Assembly: GCA_034429695.1 (NCBI GenBank)
Contig: DAOUGC010000278.1
Coordinates: 1 to 55,937, forward strand
Length of the DNA stretch: 55,937 nt
Source: DAOUGC01 sp034429695
GTDB taxonomy: Bacteria > Chloroflexota > Anaerolineae > Anaerolineales > Anaerolineaceae
Reading direction: 5' to 3'
Both the position numbers and the translations under genes were made by a program. Shown here piece by piece: positions 44,270 to 52,361 of this stretch. Within the stretch, counting starts at the first letter, position 1; each line of letters starts with the position of its first letter. The notes under the pieces are model-generated. The model searched no databases. It saw nothing but the letters and a program-made list of their open reading frames with translations, and had not been told where the DNA came from.

Positions 44270-45277
44270 GTGACGAAGGTTTCGAACATGGAAAAGCAAC
44301 CATTGGGCGATTTGTTCATGCCGCCTGATGTGGACGCAGCCAGGGATTTTTTTCGCTCAAAATCACGCGCCATGGACGACAAGCTGATGAGCGTACCGCA
44401 GGCGGTGGATCAATTCATTCATGATGGCGATTATCTGGCGACCGGTGGTTTTGGCAGCGTACGTTTTTCATCAGCCGTGCTGCATGAATTAGTCCGCAAA
44501 CGCAGGAAGGACCTTGGTTTCAGCGGCCATTCCACCACGCACGACTTCCAGATTCTGGCAGCCGGAGGGGTGATAAACCGTTGTGATATTGCCTATGTAG
44601 TGGGATTGGAGTTGCGAGGGTTGTCTCCCAATGGGCGGCGTCTGATGGAAAGCGGCAAGGTGCGCATGGTTGAATGGAGCAACGCCGGTCTTGCCTGGCG
44701 CTACCGTGCGGCGGCCATGGGGGTGCCCTTTTTGCCGGTGAGAACCATGCTGGGGTCAGCCACGGCTGAGCGTAGCGCCGGCAGGATTGTGACCTGCCCG
44801 TTTACCGGCAAAAAATTTCTGGCGGTTCCGGCGCTTTACCCCGATGTCGGTGTGATCCATGTACATGAAGCTGACCGATATGGGAATGCCCGAATTCGGG
44901 GGATTACGATTGTGGATCTTGATCTGGCGAAGGTTTGCAAGCGGCTCATCCTCACGGCGGAACGGATTGTGGAAACAGATGAGATACGGGTAAACCCTGA
45001 GTTGAATTCCATTCCATACTGGCAGGTGGATGCAGTGTGCCACGTGCCCTTCGGGAGCTATCCGGGTGAAATGCCCTTCGAGTACACGTCAGACGAAAGG
45101 CATTTACAGGAATGGGTGGTGGCCGAACAGGATGAAACTGCTTTTCAAGGATTTCTGGATCGATATATCCATAACACCGAGGATTTTGAGCAGTATTTGA
45201 GTGCAATTGGTGGAGAAGCGCGCCTGAGTGAACTCAGGCAGGGCGACCCACTCATCAATGGGAACATGGCCGGATGA
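44270..45277 (+). CDS. CoA-transferase family subunit A (IpdA/glutaconate-CoA-transferase-like)
   Basis: 335 residues from a GTG start at 44270 that has AGGAGG 8 nt upstream; an ATG six codons later is the alternative. Class I CoA-transferase alpha-type fold with the glycine motif LATGGFGSVRFSSAVLHEL (about 56-74), VVGLELRGLSPNGRR (about 109-123) and GRIVTCPFTGKKFLAVPALYPDV. It needs the subunit encoded next, with which it shares an ATGA overlap. Relatives either transfer CoA between acids or, like mycobacterial IpdAB, hydrolytically open a steroid-derived ring. Sequence alone does not decide which. First gene of the catabolic operon. Confidence 0.85.
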   Translation: MTKVSNMEKQPLGDLFMPPDVDAARDFFRSKSRAMDDKLMSVPQAVDQFIHDGDYLATGGFGSVRFSSAVLHELVRKRRKDLGFSGHSTTHDFQILAAGGVINRCDIAYVVGLELRGLSPNGRRLMESGKVRMVEWSNAGLAWRYRAAAMGVPFLPVRTMLGSATAERSAGRIVTCPFTGKKFLAVPALYPDVGVIHVHEADRYGNARIRGITIVDLDLAKVCKRLILTAERIVETDEIRVNPELNSIPYWQVDAVCHVPFGSYPGEMPFEYTSDERHLQEWVVAEQDETAFQGFLDRYIHNTEDFEQYLSAIGGEARLSELRQGDPLINGNMAG

Positions 45278-46065
45278 GCGATCAGGTTAATTACACGCTG
45301 ATGGAGTTGATGATCTGTGCTGCGGCCGCTTTGCTGGAGGATAACCGCACAGCCGTGATTGGTACTGGGGCACCGCTGGCAGCCGCCATGCTGGCACAAC
45401 AAACCCATGCACCGCATCTGGTGATCCTGTTTGAGGCAGGAGCCATGGCTCCCATCATGAAAAGATTGCCCATATCGGTGGCAGGTTCGTCCACGCAAAC
45501 GGGGGCGTTCATTCACGGCAGCATGTTCGACATCATGGAAGCCAGTGCACGCGGAATGGTGGATTACACCTTTCTGGGTGGAGCGCAAATTGATCAGTAT
45601 GGGAATTTGAACTCCACCATGATCGGATCGGATTACAAACAACCACGGGTACGCTTACCGGGCAGCGGCGGCGCTAATGATTTTGCGTCCATGTGCTGGC
45701 GAACTGTATCCATCATGGTGCATGACCCGCGTAAATTTGTTCCCAGAGTGGATTTCATCACTTCGCCGGGGTTTTTGGACGGGCCAGGCGCCCGTGAAGC
45801 TGCCGGTCTACCACCGGGAACCGGACCCTACCGGGTGATCAGTACGATGGGGGTGATGGGGTTCCATCCTGAAACGTTGTGCATGCAGGTGCTCAGTATG
45901 CACCCTGGTGTCACCAGGGAACAAATAATTCAAAACACCGGTTTTGAACTGGAATTTGCCGATCAAGTTGGGATCACTCCTGAGCCGACTGATGAACAAT
46001 TGGTGATTCTTAGGGAGAAAGTGGACCCTGCGGGAAGGATCATTGGAAAAAAGGGGGTTAAATGA
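45274..46065 (+). CDS. CoA-transferase family subunit B (IpdB-like)
   Basis: 263 residues. Beta-type CoA-transferase fold with AVIGTGAPLAAAMLAQQTHAPHL (about 29-51), MVDYTFLGGAQIDQYGNLN (about 92-110) and VRLPGSGGANDFASMC (about 126-141). The segment FITSPGFLDGPGAREAAGLPPGTGPYRVIST is characteristic of the IpdB branch. It forms a heteromer with the upstream product. A long hairpin follows its stop before the thiolase. Confidence 0.87.
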   Translation: MSDQVNYTLMELMICAAAALLEDNRTAVIGTGAPLAAAMLAQQTHAPHLVILFEAGAMAPIMKRLPISVAGSSTQTGAFIHGSMFDIMEASARGMVDYTFLGGAQIDQYGNLNSTMIGSDYKQPRVRLPGSGGANDFASMCWRTVSIMVHDPRKFVPRVDFITSPGFLDGPGAREAAGLPPGTGPYRVISTMGVMGFHPETLCMQVLSMHPGVTREQIIQNTGFELEFADQVGITPEPTDEQLVILREKVDPAGRIIGKKGVK

Positions 46066-46072
46066 AATTTCG

Positions 46073-46136
46073 TTCCCTCGCAAGCTGCAGGGGATAGAGG
46101 GAAGGAGTTTTGGGCGGCAAGTCCGCCCAAAACTCC
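46073..46136 (+). promoter_or_regulatory. Tandem hairpins in the intergenic spacer of the catabolic operon
   Basis: A 7-bp repeat TTCCCTC (46073-46079)/GAGGGAA (46097-46103) is followed immediately by a perfect 14-bp stem (46104-46117 with 46123-46136) and a 5-nt loop CAAGT. No T-run follows, so it is not a standard terminator. It may stabilise the upstream mRNA or lower downstream expression. Confidence 0.7.
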
Positions 46137-46156
46137 CCTAATGCGAGAGACATTTT

Positions 46157-47407
46157 ATGGGTGGAAGAACATTATCGGGAACAAGTGTGGCATTGGTTGG
46201 CGCCGGAATGAGCAATTTTGGCGTGTTTCGGGATCTTTCGGCCAGGGATCTGTTGACTGAGGCTTTTCTTGAAATGATGGCAAGCATCGATTTTCGCATT
46301 GATCCGCAAAGGATTGATGCCATATATCTTGCCAATTTCAGCAGTGAGCTTTTTCAACATCAGGGTCATCTGGCTCCGATCCTGGCTGAATGGATCGGGT
46401 TGGCACCCAGACCCGCGGTGCGGGTGGAAAATGCATGCGCAAGCGGAGGTTCTGCCCTCAGGCAGGGGATCATGGCAATCGCATCGGGCATGGCTGACAT
46501 GGTGCTGGTGGCAGGCGTGGAGAAGATGACGCATCATCCCACCGAAGCGGTGACCGATACCCTGGCGACCGCAGGGGATATGTTATACGAGACCTGCGCT
46601 GGATTCACCTTTCCAGGATACTACGGGGTGATGGCGAATGCGTATCGTGACCGGTATGGCGGGGTGGGGGATGTGATGCAATACGTGGCGATCAAGAACC
46701 ACCACAATGGCAGCCTCAACCCGCATGCCCATTTCCGTCATGAGATACCGGCCATTATGGAAAAAATTCGCCAAGGGAGATCCAATACCGATTGGCGTGA
46801 CCTCGATGATTTCCTGCAGGATGATCAAGCCAACCCGTTGATCGCCCATCCTTTGCGCCTGTTTGATTGCTCGCCGATCTCGGATGGGGCGGCAGCGGTT
46901 CTTCTGGCTTCATCTGAGATTGCTCACGCAATCAGCCGCACCCCCATTCATATTATTGGAAGTGGTCAGGCAAGTGATGGTGGTTTCGCCACGCGCGAAA
47001 ATCTGACCAGCATCCCTTCAGCCTGTCGCGCGGCTCAGTCTGCATACCAGGTTGCCGGTGTTCGCCCTGAAGACATTCAAATGGCAGAAGTGCACGATTG
47101 CTTCACCATTGCAGAGATCATTGCCATGGAAGATCTTGGTTTTTGTATGCCCGGGGAGAGCCGGCAGATGATTCTGGATGGAATGACACAGATTGATGGG
47201 ACATTGCCGATCAATACATCGGGTGGTTTAAAGGCAAAAGGTCATCCCGTGGGAGCCTCAGGGGTGGCACAGGTGGTTGAGGTCTGGCAGCAAATGCGAG
47301 GCGAGGCCGGGGAACGGCAAATCCCGGGCGATGTTCACCTGGCATTGACCCACAATGTGGGTGGCACGGGCCAGACCAGTGTGGTTCATCTATTTGAAAA
47401 ACGTTAG
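46157..47407 (+). CDS. Thiolase (SCP-x-type acetyl-CoA acetyltransferase)
   Basis: 416 residues. Nucleophilic Cys94 lies in ENACASGGSAL, and HDCFTIAEI and GGLKAKGHPVGASGVAQV supply the other active-site residues. The terminal motif HNVGGTGQTSVV replaces the usual CxG Cys motif, which marks the SCP-x/archaeal HMG-linked thiolase branch that usually works with a DUF35 protein, encoded next. It cleaves 3-ketoacyl-CoA or acetoacetyl-CoA. The start has GAGAG upstream, after the hairpin region. Confidence 0.92.
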   Translation: MGGRTLSGTSVALVGAGMSNFGVFRDLSARDLLTEAFLEMMASIDFRIDPQRIDAIYLANFSSELFQHQGHLAPILAEWIGLAPRPAVRVENACASGGSALRQGIMAIASGMADMVLVAGVEKMTHHPTEAVTDTLATAGDMLYETCAGFTFPGYYGVMANAYRDRYGGVGDVMQYVAIKNHHNGSLNPHAHFRHEIPAIMEKIRQGRSNTDWRDLDDFLQDDQANPLIAHPLRLFDCSPISDGAAAVLLASSEIAHAISRTPIHIIGSGQASDGGFATRENLTSIPSACRAAQSAYQVAGVRPEDIQMAEVHDCFTIAEIIAMEDLGFCMPGESRQMILDGMTQIDGTLPINTSGGLKAKGHPVGASGVAQVVEVWQQMRGEAGERQIPGDVHLALTHNVGGTGQTSVVHLFEKR

Positions 47408-47418
47408 TGGAGGGAAAG

Positions 47419-47847
47419 TTGGAGCATTACCCAATCAATCATATCGGATATCAGAAACACCTGACCGATCAGGTGGTGGCTGCCAGTCGCTGCAAATCCT
47501 GTGGTCGCTTAAGCCTGCCGCCGCGCAGGATGTGTCCGGGGTGTTTCAGCAGTGATATGGAATGGGAAGAATTATCCGGGAATGGGAAACTCATTGGTTA
47601 CACCACGATTTTTACCGGTTTGCCTGCATTTATCAAGGAAGGATACAGCCGACAAAATCCATACTGCTCCGGTGTGGTGCTGCTGGAGGAAGGGGTCACC
47701 GTCAGTGGTCAGTTGTTGGGCCTGGACTGCCTGCGACCTGATCAGGTGAAAGTGGGTTTACCCATGCGCGCTGTTTTTTTGAACCGGGGTAGCGCCGATG
47801 AACCTTTGATTTTGCTGGCGTTTGAAGTGGATGATGAGCGTGTGTAA
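47419..47847 (+). CDS. DUF35 zinc-ribbon/OB-fold protein, thiolase partner
   Basis: About 142 residues. The start is uncertain: TTG at 47419 has GGAGGG just upstream, while GTG at 47407 overlaps the thiolase stop. The N-terminal rubredoxin-like zinc ribbon has CKSC and CPGC pairs (about 25-43), followed by an OB fold (GYTTIFTGLP...GVVLLEEGVTVSGQLLG). Such proteins bind thiolases and shuttle CoA substrates between active sites. Its position directly after the thiolase is the common arrangement. Confidence 0.9.
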   Translation: MEHYPINHIGYQKHLTDQVVAASRCKSCGRLSLPPRRMCPGCFSSDMEWEELSGNGKLIGYTTIFTGLPAFIKEGYSRQNPYCSGVVLLEEGVTVSGQLLGLDCLRPDQVKVGLPMRAVFLNRGSADEPLILLAFEVDDERV

Positions 47848-47858
47848 ACGGAGGCAGG

Positions 47859-49010
47859 ATGGATTTCCGACTGGATGAGGACCAGGAATTGCTAATCGAT
47901 AGCCTTGAGGAGCTGTTGGAACGTGAAGCGCCCGAATCAATGATGGCGGATCTGGATGAAAAAAAAGAATTTCCACATCAGGCATGGCAGGCGCTGGCCG
48001 ACAATGGGATTTTGGGATTGGGTATTCCAGAGGAATACGGAGGCACGCCTGCGGATATCATGACCATGACCCTGGTATGTGAGACCCTTGGCAGGGGCGC
48101 TTTCCCGCTGGGGATCATTTACTCGCTTGGCATCATCACCATCCGGGATATTTTACAGTTTGCTTCACCGGCGATCAGATCGGATGTTTTGACCGGTTTT
48201 GTGAGCGGCGATCTGCCGGTTGCTCTGGGTATTACTGAACCACAGGCCGGTTCAGATGCTGCGTCTTTACGCGCGACGGCGGATATTGAAGGGGATGAGG
48301 TGGTTTTCAACGGGCAAAAGATGTATTGCACATTGAGCGGGATCGCCAGGTACATTCTTTTGATGACCCGTGATCGGCAGGGGCATGACCCTTACCAGTC
48401 CATATCCATGTGGTTGTTGCCCACCGATACACCCGGATTGCGTTTCAATCCCGTTCGCAAGGTTGGTTGGTGGACGGTTCCCACCTATGAGGTGTTTATT
48501 GAAAATGCCCGGGTGCCGAGAACCAATCTGATTGGTGAAATGAATTGCGGCTGGCAGCAGTTGATGGCCAACTTTGAGATTGAACGCCTGGCTTTGTGCG
48601 CTGCTTCACTGGGAGCCGCCGAGGCAGCCTACAAGGATGCGGTTGAATATGCCAACCGCAGGGTGCAGTTTGGCAAGCCGATTGGCAGCTATCAGGCTGT
48701 GCAACATTTGATCACGGATATGGCGGTCAAAATTGAAAACATGAAAAACTTCACCTACAAAGTGGCATGGATGATGGATACAGGCAAGCCGGTTCGCACT
48801 GAACATGCTTTGATGAAGCTGTACGTCGCCAGAGCCGCATGGGAGGTGATTGATGATGCCATGCAGGTGCTGGGTGGGCTGGGGTACACCATGGATCACC
48901 GTGTTCAGCGCCTGTGGAGGGATGTGCGCTTGATGCGCATCGGGGGCGGCACGGATGAGATTATGTACAACATTGCCGGACCGCAACTATTGAAACGAAA
49001 GACACACTGA
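47859..49010 (+). CDS. Acyl-CoA dehydrogenase, isovaleryl/long-chain catalytic type
   Basis: 383 residues, a standard FAD acyl-CoA dehydrogenase that makes a 2-enoyl-CoA and passes electrons to ETF. ITEPQAGSDAASLRA (about 125-139) is the FAD/substrate loop and RRVQFGKPIGSYQAVQHLITDM the C-terminal helix. The usual catalytic Glu near the C-terminus is replaced (RIGGGTDEIM, G363), but Glu242 in FEIERLALC occupies the alternative site used by isovaleryl-CoA and long-chain dehydrogenases. CGGAGG lies before the ATG. Directly upstream of etfB/etfA. Confidence 0.93.
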   Translation: MDFRLDEDQELLIDSLEELLEREAPESMMADLDEKKEFPHQAWQALADNGILGLGIPEEYGGTPADIMTMTLVCETLGRGAFPLGIIYSLGIITIRDILQFASPAIRSDVLTGFVSGDLPVALGITEPQAGSDAASLRATADIEGDEVVFNGQKMYCTLSGIARYILLMTRDRQGHDPYQSISMWLLPTDTPGLRFNPVRKVGWWTVPTYEVFIENARVPRTNLIGEMNCGWQQLMANFEIERLALCAASLGAAEAAYKDAVEYANRRVQFGKPIGSYQAVQHLITDMAVKIENMKNFTYKVAWMMDTGKPVRTEHALMKLYVARAAWEVIDDAMQVLGGLGYTMDHRVQRLWRDVRLMRIGGGTDEIMYNIAGPQLLKRKTH

Positions 49011-49021
49011 CAGGGAGCCGC

Positions 49022-49795
49022 ATGAACATTGTGGTGTGCATAAAATTTTCTCCAGACGCCCAGGATATTCAAGCCATGCCCGACGGCAGTATCTCTCTCC
49101 AAAGAGCTGAGTGGGAGATCAGTGGTTTTGACCTGCAGGCGCTTGAAGCTGCTGTACGCCTGGTGGAACAGCATGGCGGCACAGTGACGGCAGTCAGCAT
49201 GGGCACGCCAGCCATCAATCAGTCCAAACTTAAAAAGGATTTGCTCTCCCGTGGAGCCAATGAACTGGTGCTGGTGGTGGATGAGCAGTTTGCCGGTGCA
49301 GGTACGGCCATGACTGCCACGGTGCTGGCTGCGGCGGTGAGAAAGCTGCCGTCCGTTGATCTGGTTCTATGCGGCGAAGGCTCAGCCGACCTGTATTACC
49401 AGCAAGTGGGGGTGCAGATGGGGGAACGCCTGGGCTGGCCGGTTTTTAATGCGGTGGGCCGGTTGGAGTGGGTGGATGGCAAGTGGCGGGTGGACCGTCA
49501 CCTTGAGGATGAAGTTGAGGTGCTGGAGATCGAGCCACCGGCTGTACTTGCTGTGACCACTGATATCAACCTTACCCGTCTGCCGACAATGAAAGATATA
49601 TTGTCTGCCGGAAAGAAGCCGGTGATGGAGTGGAGGTTGAGCGATATTGGTGAAGATGAGTTGCCGGTCAGTTCCTGGGTGGGCAGAGACACCCTTCCGC
49701 CGCGCAGGGAGCGTAAGAAAATCATGATCGAAGGCTCACCCCAGGATGTTGCTCGCAGCCTGATTGAACATCTCAAGCGGGATGGGGTGTTGTGA
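49022..49795 (+). CDS. etfB: Electron transfer flavoprotein beta subunit (FixA-like)
   Basis: 257 residues. ETF-beta fold with VVCIKFSPDAQDIQ at the N-terminus, ISGFDLQALEAAVRL (about 36-50), CGEGSADLYYQQVGVQMGERLGWP (about 120-143), and LAVTTDINLTRLPTMKDI near 180. It binds AMP or a second FAD and accepts electrons from the acyl-CoA dehydrogenase. GGGAG lies before the ATG. The gene order etfB-etfA-fixC-fixX follows. Confidence 0.95.
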   Translation: MNIVVCIKFSPDAQDIQAMPDGSISLQRAEWEISGFDLQALEAAVRLVEQHGGTVTAVSMGTPAINQSKLKKDLLSRGANELVLVVDEQFAGAGTAMTATVLAAAVRKLPSVDLVLCGEGSADLYYQQVGVQMGERLGWPVFNAVGRLEWVDGKWRVDRHLEDEVEVLEIEPPAVLAVTTDINLTRLPTMKDILSAGKKPVMEWRLSDIGEDELPVSSWVGRDTLPPRRERKKIMIEGSPQDVARSLIEHLKRDGVL

Positions 49796-50757
49796 TGAGC
49801 GCGAAAATCAAGCAGGCATGGGTGTTTTCAGAAAAAAAAGATTTATTGTTGGAGCTGGTCAGCGCCGCCAGGCAGATCGCACCGGAAGCGGAGGTGACGG
49901 CTTTTGTGTCCGGACCCCGCGAGACGGCAGAACTTGTCGCCCGACAGGGAGTTCAGAGTGTGATTTGGCTGGGGGAGTTGGCGGTTGAGCGACCGCTGGA
50001 AGAAGCAGCCAGCATCATCCATCAGCAGGTACAGCGAACCATGCCGGACCTCATCATCATTGGGGCCACCATGCGCGGCAGGGTGATCGCCGGACGGGTG
50101 GCAGCCTGTCTGGATGTTTCGGTGTACACCGATGTTCGTGCGGTGGTTGAGCAGGCGGATGGGTACTGGGTGGAACATTTGATCTTTGGCGGCGGCGCAG
50201 TTCGCAGTGAACCGATGGCGATCCATCCAGCAATCATCACGGTGGCTGCAGGGTATGCCCGGAACGAACCAAATACAAAGGCTATCGAATCAGCCGGGAT
50301 TCTGGAATTGAGGCCCGGAGAACCAGATAAACGGGTGCGGGTGCTTGACCGCCGTCCACGAGGTACGACGACAATAAATCTTTCAGCAGCACGGCGGGTG
50401 GTCTGTCCTGGGCGCGGTGTGGCAAAACAGGACGATCTGAGCATGGTGGAGGAACTTGCCAGCCTGATGAACGCCGAGGTGGGTTGCACCCGGCCTCTGG
50501 CTGAAGGTTTGGACTGGCTGCCACGCGAGAGATACATTGGCATTTCGGGGGCAATGATTAAACCCGATTTCTATCTGGGCGTGGGTGTTTCGGGTCAGGT
50601 TCAGCATTTGATCGGGATGAGTGAGTCAAAAGTGGTGGTGGCAATCAACAAAGACCCGGCTGCTCCCATTTTTGACCAGTGTGATTACGGCATTGCCGGA
50701 GATCTCTACGTGGTTGTGCCGGAGATAATCAATGCGTTGCGCGCCCGGGATACTTGA
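49795..50757 (+). CDS. etfA: Electron transfer flavoprotein alpha subunit (FixB-like)
   Basis: 320 residues from the ATG at 49795, overlapping the etfB TGA by one base. The C-terminal FAD domain has VCPGRGVAKQDDL, GISGAMIKPDFYLGVGVSGQVQHLIGM and AINKDPAAPIFDQCDYGIAGDLY, which are canonical. Forms the heterodimer with EtfB and feeds electrons to the FixC-like oxidoreductase encoded next. Confidence 0.95.
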   Translation: MSAKIKQAWVFSEKKDLLLELVSAARQIAPEAEVTAFVSGPRETAELVARQGVQSVIWLGELAVERPLEEAASIIHQQVQRTMPDLIIIGATMRGRVIAGRVAACLDVSVYTDVRAVVEQADGYWVEHLIFGGGAVRSEPMAIHPAIITVAAGYARNEPNTKAIESAGILELRPGEPDKRVRVLDRRPRGTTTINLSAARRVVCPGRGVAKQDDLSMVEELASLMNAEVGCTRPLAEGLDWLPRERYIGISGAMIKPDFYLGVGVSGQVQHLIGMSESKVVVAINKDPAAPIFDQCDYGIAGDLYVVVPEIINALRARDT

Positions 50758-50780
50758 AACGTCAGACAAAGGGAGGATGC

Positions 50781-52076
50781 ATGGCGGAAGATCGGTTTGA
50801 CGTGATTGTTGTGGGGGCTGGGGTGGCAGGCAGCACAGCCGCAGCATGTCTGGCGCAAAAAGGGCTGGATGTATTGCTGGTGGAGCGCGGGCCTTACCCT
50901 GGCAGCAAAAACCTGAGCGGCGGGATATTGTACGGCAGTGTTTTACGGCAGCTTGTGCCGGATTTCTGGGAGACTGCCCCGGTCGAAAGACGGATTACCA
51001 ATTTCGCCACAACCTTCCTGACCCCCGATTCACATCTGCATATTGATTTCAAATCCAGCAAGTTGGACCATGAACCCTACAACGCAGTGACCGTACTGCG
51101 CGCCCGTTTTGATCGCTGGCTGGCGGATGTGGCTGAACAGGCGGGCGCGGTACTGGTCACCGGTATCAAGGTGGTCAGACTGGTGAAAAGGGATGGGCGG
51201 GTTGGGGGTGTCATGGCAGGTGAGGAGGAGATCCTGGCGGATGTGGTCATCGCCGCCGATGGAGCCAATTCCTTTATTGCCCAGGATGCAGGACTGATTG
51301 AGCGGGTTGAGCCGGACCAGGTGGGATTGGGGGTGAAAGAGGTGATCTCCCTGCCCGAAAGCGTGATCAATGAGCGTTTTCACCTGATCGATGGTCAGGG
51401 AGCCGCTTATTCCATTGTTGGTTCTGCAACTGAAGGAATACCAGGGGGTGGGTTTTTATACACCAACCGCGATTCGCTTTCCCTGGGGCTGGTGATGAAG
51501 GTGGATGACCTGGTGCGGGAAAAGAGGAAACCGGCTGAGATCCTTGAAAATTTTAAGCAACATCCCTGGGTGTCAGCCATGATTGCCGGTGGGACCCTGC
51601 TGGAGTACGGGGCACATCTGGTTCCGGAGGGTGGGTTGGAGCGCATGCCGCGTCTGTATGATCACGGCTTGTTGCTGGTGGGCGATGCCGCTGGGTTGAG
51701 CGTAAATAATGGATTTGTGGTGCGCGGCATGGACCTCGCCATTGGGTCAGCCATGATCGCGGCTGAAGCGATTCTTGAGGCGCGGGAAGTGCGGGACTTT
51801 TCCCGCGAGGGATTGGCTGTGTATCAGAATAAATTGGATCGCTCTTTTGTGATGGCCGACATGCGCACCTATGCGCGCACGCCACAGTTCTTTGAGAAAC
51901 AATCGCTGTTTGAGACCTACCCCGCATTAATCGAAGAGATCATGTTGAATATTTACCGGCATGACGGTTCGCCGCGCAAACACCTGACCAGCATGGCGAC
52001 TCAGGTGGTCAAAGAGAAACATCTTTCTGTACTTGAGCTTGCCAGGGATTTCCTGGATGGAGCGAGGGCGTTATGA
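50781..52076 (+). CDS. fixC: FixC-like FAD oxidoreductase (ETF:quinone oxidoreductase type)
   Basis: 431 residues from the ATG at 50781, with GGAGG four nt upstream. N-terminal Rossmann motif VIVVGAGVAGSTAAACLAQ (about 8-26), then GPYPGSKNLSGGILYG, an ETF-QO/FixC signature, and LLLVGDAAGLSVNNGFVVRGMDLAIGSA near 300. It oxidises ETF and reduces quinone, with the iron-sulphur domain supplied by the separate FixX-like protein. The stop overlaps fixX by 4 nt. Confidence 0.93.
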   Translation: MAEDRFDVIVVGAGVAGSTAAACLAQKGLDVLLVERGPYPGSKNLSGGILYGSVLRQLVPDFWETAPVERRITNFATTFLTPDSHLHIDFKSSKLDHEPYNAVTVLRARFDRWLADVAEQAGAVLVTGIKVVRLVKRDGRVGGVMAGEEEILADVVIAADGANSFIAQDAGLIERVEPDQVGLGVKEVISLPESVINERFHLIDGQGAAYSIVGSATEGIPGGGFLYTNRDSLSLGLVMKVDDLVREKRKPAEILENFKQHPWVSAMIAGGTLLEYGAHLVPEGGLERMPRLYDHGLLLVGDAAGLSVNNGFVVRGMDLAIGSAMIAAEAILEAREVRDFSREGLAVYQNKLDRSFVMADMRTYARTPQFFEKQSLFETYPALIEEIMLNIYRHDGSPRKHLTSMATQVVKEKHLSVLELARDFLDGARAL

Positions 52077-52357
52077 AGATCTCAAGCGTCGCAGAAAAAT
52101 TGGGTATGAACAAGTACGAACTGGATGAAGGCAACCCTCATATTGAGGTGTATGAGGAATTGTGCCGACAAAAATGCGCTGATCTGGCGTGCCTGTACGT
52201 TTGTCCGGCGGATGTATACAAGGAGGTGAATGACCGCATCGTGGTGGATTGGGCGGGTTGCCTGGAATGCGGAACCTGCCGTGTGGCATGTCCATCACAG
52301 GCATTGCACTGGGTGTATCCGCGCGGCGGATTTGGTGTGGTGTATCGGAGCGGATGA
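52073..52357 (+). CDS. fixX: FixX-like ferredoxin
   Basis: 94 residues. Cysteines in CLYVCPADVY and GCLECGTCRVACP bind a [4Fe-4S] cluster, the FixX pattern; the N-terminus has CRQKCADLAC. It completes the FixABCX set as the iron-sulphur partner of FixC. Overlaps fixC by ATGA, and the next gene starts 4 nt after its stop. Confidence 0.93.
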   Translation: MKISSVAEKLGMNKYELDEGNPHIEVYEELCRQKCADLACLYVCPADVYKEVNDRIVVDWAGCLECGTCRVACPSQALHWVYPRGGFGVVYRSG

Positions 52358-52361
52358 AAAC

